From assembly GCA_949290035.1 (NCBI GenBank), contig CASEQO010000114.1, forward strand, positions 1 to 9,424: DNA of 9,424 nt, read 5' to 3'. The notes below the pieces were generated by a model. It saw nothing but the letters and a program-made list of their open reading frames with translations. It searched no databases and was not told where the DNA came from. Each line of letters begins with the position of its first letter. Position 1 is the first letter of the stretch. The translations under genes were made by a program, and so were the position numbers. Positions 7,472-9,424 of this stretch are shown in pieces. Origin of the DNA: an uncultured Mycoplasmataceae bacterium. GTDB taxonomy: Bacteria > Bacillota_I > Bacilli_A > Mycoplasmatales > Mycoplasmoidaceae.

Positions 7472-8464
7472 ATGAAAAATAATATAGCAGTTTTAGGAAC
7501 AGGTGCTTGAGGTACAGCACTTGCAAATGTTTTAGCATTATCTAAAAATAATGTAATAATGTGAGGGATAGATGAAAAAGAAGTTTTAGATATTAATAAA
7601 GGGTATAATAAAAGATATTTTAATACTAAATTATCTAAAAATATTAAAGCTACTTTAGATTTAAATGAAGCATTAAAAGATGTTAGATATGTATTAATTG
7701 CAATTCCTTCTAAATACTTAAAAGGATTATTATATTCAATTGTTAATGAATTAAAAAATAAACCTATTTTTATAAACGTCTCTAAAGGATTAGATCCAGA
7801 AACAAATAATCCACTAATGGAAACATTAAAATCAATTTTAAAAAATAAAGTTTCTGGAGTGGCTTCATTAATTGGTCCTTCTTTTGCAAATGAAGTGATA
7901 AATAAAAAACCAACCATTATAAATTGTGTATGTAATGATCAAAAAATTTCAAAAGAAATAATATCTTTGTTTAATTGTAAATTTTTTAAAGTTAAGCCAG
8001 TTGAAGATGAAATTGGTAGTGAATTTTGTGGAGCATTAAAGAATTTATTAGCAATTGGAGTAGGAATTGCTCATCAAAATCATAATTCAATAAATACAAT
8101 TTCTGCTCTATTAACTATGGGTATCAATGAAATAAAAGAAATTATAAAAAGTAAAAAAGGTAATCCTGAAACAATTTTAGATCTTTGTGGAATTGGAGAT
8201 ATTTTTCTAACGTGTACATCTAAACAATCAAGAAATTTTTCTTTTGGAATTTCATTATATAAATATGGTTTAGAAAAAACATTAGAAAAAAATAAAAATA
8301 CTGTTGAAGGTTACTCTGTATATAAAATTGTTGAAAATATTATTGGTTCTAAAAAAGAACAATACCCTATATTTTGATCTATTTGTAAAGTATTAAGTGG
8401 TGAAATAAAAGCAAAAAACTTTGTAGATAATTGCATAAGTCTTATAGGTATGAAGGAAGAATAA
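7472..8464 (+). CDS. gpsA: Glycerol-3-phosphate dehydrogenase [NAD(P)+]
   Basis: Interconverts dihydroxyacetone phosphate and sn-glycerol-3-phosphate, the backbone for phospholipids; cytoplasmic. The 330 aa are normal length. The N-terminal Rossmann motif GTGAWG is at 9-14, its Trp13 encoded by UGA (7508). The NVSKGLDPET segment, LIGPSFANE, and SEFCGALKNLLAIGVGIA with the catalytic-type Lys follow, then the GDIFLTCTSKQSRNFSFG motif and EGY near the C-terminus, all typical of GpsA. Two further UGA Trp codons lie at 7562 and 8375. The ribosome site AGAGGAG (7461-7467) lies in the last codons of der. The stop TAA overlaps the next gene's ATG by one base. Confidence 0.96.
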
Positions 8465-9424
8465 TGAATGATAATGTTATATTAAATAATTTTAAAAAAA
8501 TAATTATTGATAATGATTATGTAATGCTATCAAAGTTTATTGAATTTATTAAAAATGATTCTTACATAAAAGAATTATTAATAGAATCCAAAATTAATGA
8601 TATGAACATATTTCAATATGTTGTAGAACATTCTTATATTAAATTATTAGAAGTTTTTTTAAATAATGGATTTGATATAAATTATCGTGAATCAGATGAT
8701 GATTTATATTTATTAGAAATAGCTATAAAAAATAATGATATTAATACAATAAAAAAATTATGTAATATTAACAATATTGATGTTGAATTTATTAAAAATA
8801 AATATAAATCAAATATCTATATAGAGTTAGCTAAAATTAATGAAATTCAATTAATTAAATGATTAATAAAAAATAACAAATGAATTAATATTTTAAAGCA
8901 TGAAGATGAAAATGGGAACAATTTACTTTTTTATATTAAAAATAATCATTTAATTAAAGAACTTATAAAGTTAGATAATAAATTATTAAATTCAATAAAT
9001 GAAAAGAACAACAATTTTTTATTAGAGTGTTGTGAAAATCAAAATAAAGAGTTAGTAAAGTTTATTATTCAAAATTTTCAAATAAAGTTAAACATTTTAA
9101 ATAATAACGATAGAAACTTGTTGCATTATTTGATAATAAATAAGTGATTTGATTTATTGGATTTATTAAAATTAAAATCAATTAAAAAAGAATATTTGAT
9201 TTTTGATATCTATAGTAAAGATCCTTTTATATATTTATTAAATAGTAATGATTTAAAATACATTAATAAATATTATAAGCTTTTTAAAAATAAAGATTGT
9301 ATTGAACACTATATTAATATATTAATAAAAGACAATAATCAATCAATACTATTATTTTTTGAAAATGAAAAAAATAAATTATCAGAAAATTTTATGTTTA
9401 ATATTATTTTAGGATTATTAGAAT
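8464..9424 (+). CDS. Ankyrin-like repeat protein (partial, runs off right edge)
   Basis: At least 320 residues, open to the window edge. The start is the ATG in the TAATG overlap with gpsA, with AAGGAA (8453-8458) just upstream, implying translational coupling. The protein shows about five degenerate ankyrin-type helix pairs, near residues 46-72 (IFQYVVEHSYIKLLEVFL then NNGFDIN), 78-107, 148-176 (DENGNNLLFYI...), 180-211 (EKNNNFLLECCENQNKELVKFII) and 214-236 (NDRNLLHYLIINKWFDLLDLL). They keep the -LL--- / --LVK-LI pattern and the N-DIN turn, but lack the canonical TPLH. Further helical sequence follows. UGA codons at 8860, 8881 and 9145 are Trp. There is no signal peptide or membrane segment in the visible part, so a cytoplasmic protein-protein interaction role is inferred; its partner is unknown. 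Confidence 0.8.

Noticed and set aside
7459..7917. Minus-strand open frame opposite gpsA
   Set aside because: It overlaps conserved GpsA motifs, including the Rossmann glycine motif, and has no supporting context.
8431..8463. Upstream TTG start for the ankyrin-like gene
   Set aside because: The ATG at 8464 has a good ribosome site and a typical stop/start overlap with gpsA; the TTG start would add 11 residues lying wholly within gpsA.

Overview
The window is very AT-rich and reads only with the Mycoplasma/Spiroplasma genetic code. Eight of the ten complete or nearly complete genes carry in-frame UGA codons that must be tryptophan (16 by my count). The only UGG I found is residue 121 of rnmV. 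Genes are tightly packed, several overlap by a few bases, and intergenic gaps hold AT-rich hairpin terminators and TATAAT-type promoters. This points to a mollicute with UGA=Trp (Mycoplasma sensu lato) rather than an acholeplasma or phytoplasma. The species cannot be fixed from the sequence alone.

Layout. (1) The 3' end of an unidentified + strand gene stops at 82 and is followed by a strong hairpin terminator. (2) An NADH oxidase gene (nox, 221-1588) has its own -10 box. It converges on a minus-strand gene (2195-1644) for a small protein that may be an MPN555-like, trigger-factor-related chaperone; a hairpin at their junction can serve both strands. (3) A divergent promoter region (about 2200-2350) separates that gene from the prs-rnmV-rsmI operon (2351-4650). 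The operon encodes PRPP synthetase, RNase M5 and the 16S rRNA C1402 ribose methyltransferase; the genes overlap by 14 and 8 nt, and it ends in a long hairpin terminator. (4) A second promoter starts a probable operon that runs off the right edge: an unknown coiled-coil protein with a C-terminal membrane anchor (4829-5455), cmk, der, gpsA, and an ankyrin-like repeat protein (8464 to beyond the edge). Gaps here are 21, 2 and 1 nt, then a 1-nt stop/start overlap.

Most of the window is core housekeeping: PRPP and CMP/dCMP supply, 5S and 16S rRNA maturation, 50S assembly (Der), glycerol-3-phosphate for phospholipids, and NADH re-oxidation. The less understood parts are three accessory or poorly characterised proteins: the minus-strand chaperone candidate, the tail-anchored protein that opens the cmk operon, and the ankyrin-like protein that closes the visible part of it. 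I see no tRNA, rRNA, insertion sequence, CRISPR array or prophage signature, and no gene-free stretch longer than 300 bases.
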